7,687 nt of DNA from Candidatus Cloacimonadota bacterium (GTDB taxonomy: Bacteria; Cloacimonadota; Cloacimonadia; Cloacimonadales; TCS61): positions 1 through 7,687 of the forward strand of contig JABIME010000363.1 in the NCBI GenBank assembly GCA_018654125.1, in the 5' to 3' direction. Below, one piece after another: positions 6,355 through 7,687 of this stretch. The notes below the pieces were generated by a model. It did no database searches and was not told the DNA's origin. It was given only the letters and a program-made list of their open reading frames with translations. Made by a program: the position numbers and the translations under genes. Within the stretch, counting starts at the first letter, position 1, and each line of letters begins with the position of its first letter.

Positions 6355-7158
6355 TCACTTATTTTTCATACTTTTTTTATCTAATACGATTCCATTTTCA
6401 ACAGGACAGCTTTGCAGACATTTCAGACAAAAAATACAGTTAACATTCTCAACCCGTTTTTCTTCATGGATCACTATCTGCATTGGGCAACATTTTGAGC
6501 AAAGCCTGCAATCTAGACAATGCTCTTCGCTGGCATGGATTCTATTAGATTTAATATGCAATATTTTTCCAATATATTGAAACACATTCATCAACGCTGC
6601 ATACGGGCACAAATACCTGCACCAAAATCTGTTAACAAGATAACCAACAATAAAAATTACAAATAAAATAATTATAGATGCAATTGTAATATTTTGTGGA
6701 TGTGACACTGCCAGAACTGGGCAAAACTTCATATAAACATATTGCATGGAACGAAATGCAGCCAAAATCGTAATAAACATAATAATATATTTTAAACTGT
6801 TTAAAAGTTTGTGCAACCAAACTGGGATATGAAGTGGTTTTTTCTTTTTTGATCTCGGATTCAGATTATAAATAATCTCTTGAGCTGTTCCAAAAGGACA
6901 AATATATCCACAAAATCTTCTTCCCCAAAATATGGAAGTAATCACGATTAACAAACCGATTATTACTGAGATTGGATATAGCAATTTTGCGAATTCAGGA
7001 TTTAACTTCATTACTCCAAAACAAACACTAGAATACGGACAAAACCCATGAGCACTGCATAATTTACCATCTATAAGCAATACAACTATTATCATTGTAA
7101 TGCCTAATAAACTATATTGTATTATTCTACGTAATTCTTGTGCTTTATTATTTTTCAT
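6355..7158 (-). CDS. NapH/CcoG-like membrane 4Fe-4S protein
   Basis: A 267-aa integral membrane electron-transfer protein. Hydrophobic helices lie near residues 12-30, 60-78, 120-137 and 157-176. The family signatures are the two CxxxCP motifs after helices 2 and 4, C83/C87 in F-C-G-Y-I-C-P-F-G and C180/C184 in W-C-R-Y-L-C-P-Y. A C-terminal cytoplasmic dicluster ferredoxin uses C214/C217/C220/C224-Pro (with an extra C223) and C241/C244/C247/C251-Pro. Basic loops put both CxxxCP motifs and the ferredoxin inside. Outside, the loop after helix 1 carries C34, C40 and C46, and the loop after helix 3 carries C146-Pro. NapH-type proteins pass electrons from menaquinol to a periplasmic ferredoxin; the exported ferredoxins next door fit that role. 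An in-frame TGA eight to nine codons upstream rules out a longer form, and no Shine-Dalgarno precedes ATG 7158, unlike its neighbours. It could equally be annotated as a generic 4Fe-4S binding protein. Confidence 0.88.
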   Translation of the reverse strand: MKNNKAQELRRIIQYSLLGITMIIVVLLIDGKLCSAHGFCPYSSVCFGVMKLNPEFAKLLYPISVIIGLLIVITSIFWGRRFCGYICPFGTAQEIIYNLNPRSKKKKPLHIPVWLHKLLNSLKYIIMFITILAAFRSMQYVYMKFCPVLAVSHPQNITIASIIILFVIFIVGYLVNRFWCRYLCPYAALMNVFQYIGKILHIKSNRIHASEEHCLDCRLCSKCCPMQIVIHEEKRVENVNCIFCLKCLQSCPVENGIVLDKKSMKNK

Positions 7159-7189
7159 GAATTGGAAAAAAAATCACAATGTTTTTTAG

Positions 7190-7205
7190 TCAATTATTTA
7201 ATTGA
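7190..7205. repeat. Short AT-rich inverted repeat upstream of the NapH-like gene
   Basis: TCAATTA and TAATTGA are exact reverse complements separated by TT, in the 102-nt gap before the NapH-like gene. It might be an operator, but in such AT-rich sequence a 7-bp palindrome arises often by chance. No convincing promoter or terminator is visible in this gap. Confidence 0.2.
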
Positions 7206-7260
7206 TAGTGTGAAGTAAATTGAATATATACTTACATATTTAATAATTGTATATTTACCC

Positions 7261-7687
7261 CTAAAATCCTTTTCTTCTATTCCATCTATCTTTATGATCA
7301 AAAAGTTCACCATTTAACTGAAGTGAAGATAAATTATTACTAATTCTTCTAATCCGCTCATCAATTTGCTCTTGCGTATAATGTTCATTATATGTTTTGG
7401 ATGATGAATGTTTTAATCGTTGCAATAAATTCAGCATATGCATACCATTATAACCAGCACGTGAAGCATAAAGCACTGCCAGTTCATCAGCTTCTTTTTC
7501 ATAAGACTGCAACCTTCCATTTACTATTGTTTCATAAATACTAAAGCAAAGTTCTTCCATCTCCGCTTCAACACTCAAAAATTCTTCATCTTGATCAATA
7601 TCCATTGAGTCCATCTCTTCTTCCATTTCACCAAATGCATCATCAGAATTAATATGATGTTTTCGCTCTTCCATTTCCAACATACCG
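7261..7687 (-). CDS. C-terminal part of a probable M48-type zinc metalloprotease (5' end beyond window)
   Basis: The reading frame is open to the window edge, so this is likely the 3' part of a longer gene, although an ATG at 7683 exists. Residues here are numbered from that ATG. Residues 60-90 match the region of M48 proteases holding the third zinc ligand: E62-x-x-A-D66, then A-S-R-A-G-Y-N-G and a Leu-rich helix ending in Q-R-L. The following E-Q-I-D-E-R-I-R-R-I resembles the common H-P-x-x-x-E-R-I segment, with the His-Pro lost. The HExxH motif would be upstream and cannot be checked here. Unusual is the very acidic, Met-rich stretch at residues 1-45, lying between the expected active site and the Glu ligand. 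It is separated by 102 nt from the NapH-like gene and is probably unrelated to it. If HExxH is missing upstream, this would be a degenerate or different protein. Confidence 0.6.
   Translation of the reverse strand, partial: GMLEMEERKHHINSDDAFGEMEEEMDSMDIDQDEEFLSVEAEMEELCFSIYETIVNGRLQSYEKEADELAVLYASRAGYNGMHMLNLLQRLKHSSSKTYNEHYTQEQIDERIRRISNNLSSLQLNGELFDHKDRWNRRKGF

Noticed and set aside
5753..6443. Plus-strand open frames opposite the exported Asp-variant ferredoxin and the end of the NapH-like gene
   Set aside because: Antisense shadows: no signal, domain or ribosome-binding site, and overlap with strongly supported genes.
6632..6820. A second minus-strand frame inside the NapH-like gene
   Set aside because: Fully contained in a gene with clear family motifs; no independent start signal.
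3331..7158. A multihaem cytochrome conduit or an Rnf complex
   Set aside because: No CxxCH motif was seen in any product, and there are no RnfA/C/D/E/G-like genes in the window.
7165..7205. AT palindrome plus T8 run as a terminator for the M48-like gene
   Set aside because: The palindrome would need a two-base loop, contains almost only A-T pairs, and is well separated from the T-run.
7190..7205. FNR-type operator before the NapH-like gene
   Set aside because: The half-sites read TCAAT...ATTGA, the inverse orientation of the TTGAT-N4-ATCAA consensus.

Overview
The window looks like part of a diderm, anaerobic, AT-rich bacterial genome. Every gene I can support lies on the minus strand, so the gene order in the direction of transcription is from high to low coordinates. 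The clues to lineage are indirect. Lipoprotein signals and a C-terminal-Phe outer-membrane barrel imply two membranes. The abundance of ferredoxins implies anaerobic metabolism. The fibronectin-III repeats carrying a W-T-A/S-P-G-D-D/N-G signature are of a type I associate with FCB-group candidate phyla such as Cloacimonadota and its relatives. This lineage call is inference; no rRNA or marker gene is present.

Layout, read in transcription order. (1) 7261-7687: 3' part of a gene resembling the C-terminal end of an M48-type zinc metalloprotease. (2) 6355-7158: NapH/CcoG-like polytopic membrane iron-sulfur protein. (3) 5771-6301: exported protein with a beta-rich domain and a ferredoxin domain whose second cluster has Asp in place of one Cys. 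(4) 3956-5752: large lipoprotein with a dicluster ferredoxin at each end and four fibronectin-III domains between. (5) 3573-3815 and 3331-3576: two small exported 2[4Fe-4S] ferredoxins, one membrane-anchored or secreted, the other a lipoprotein. (6) 2067-3317: outer-membrane beta-barrel of unknown type. (7) 1056-2051: CcdA/DsbD-type six-helix membrane protein with an extra C-terminal domain. (8) 1-1047: M42 aminopeptidase, cut by the window edge.

Genes 6-8 and the two small ferredoxins are tightly packed (4-bp overlap, then gaps of 13, 15 and 8 nt) and look like one transcript. The 140-nt gap before them holds a promoter-like sequence overlapping a perfect 9-bp inverted repeat. The NapH-like gene and the next two are separated by 53 and 18 nt and probably form the upstream part of the same regulon.

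The striking theme is twelve predicted Fe-S cluster motifs over five consecutive genes, ten of them in proteins carrying Sec-type or lipoprotein export signals. The simplest reading is a trans-envelope electron chain. The NapH-like protein would draw electrons from the cytoplasm or quinol pool and pass them to periplasmic and lipid-anchored ferredoxins. The barrel may provide the outer-membrane component, and the CcdA-like protein may supply thiol-reducing power to keep exported cysteines reduced. The individual parts are recognisable; the combination is not one I can match to a named system. No tRNA, rRNA, CRISPR array or insertion sequence was seen.
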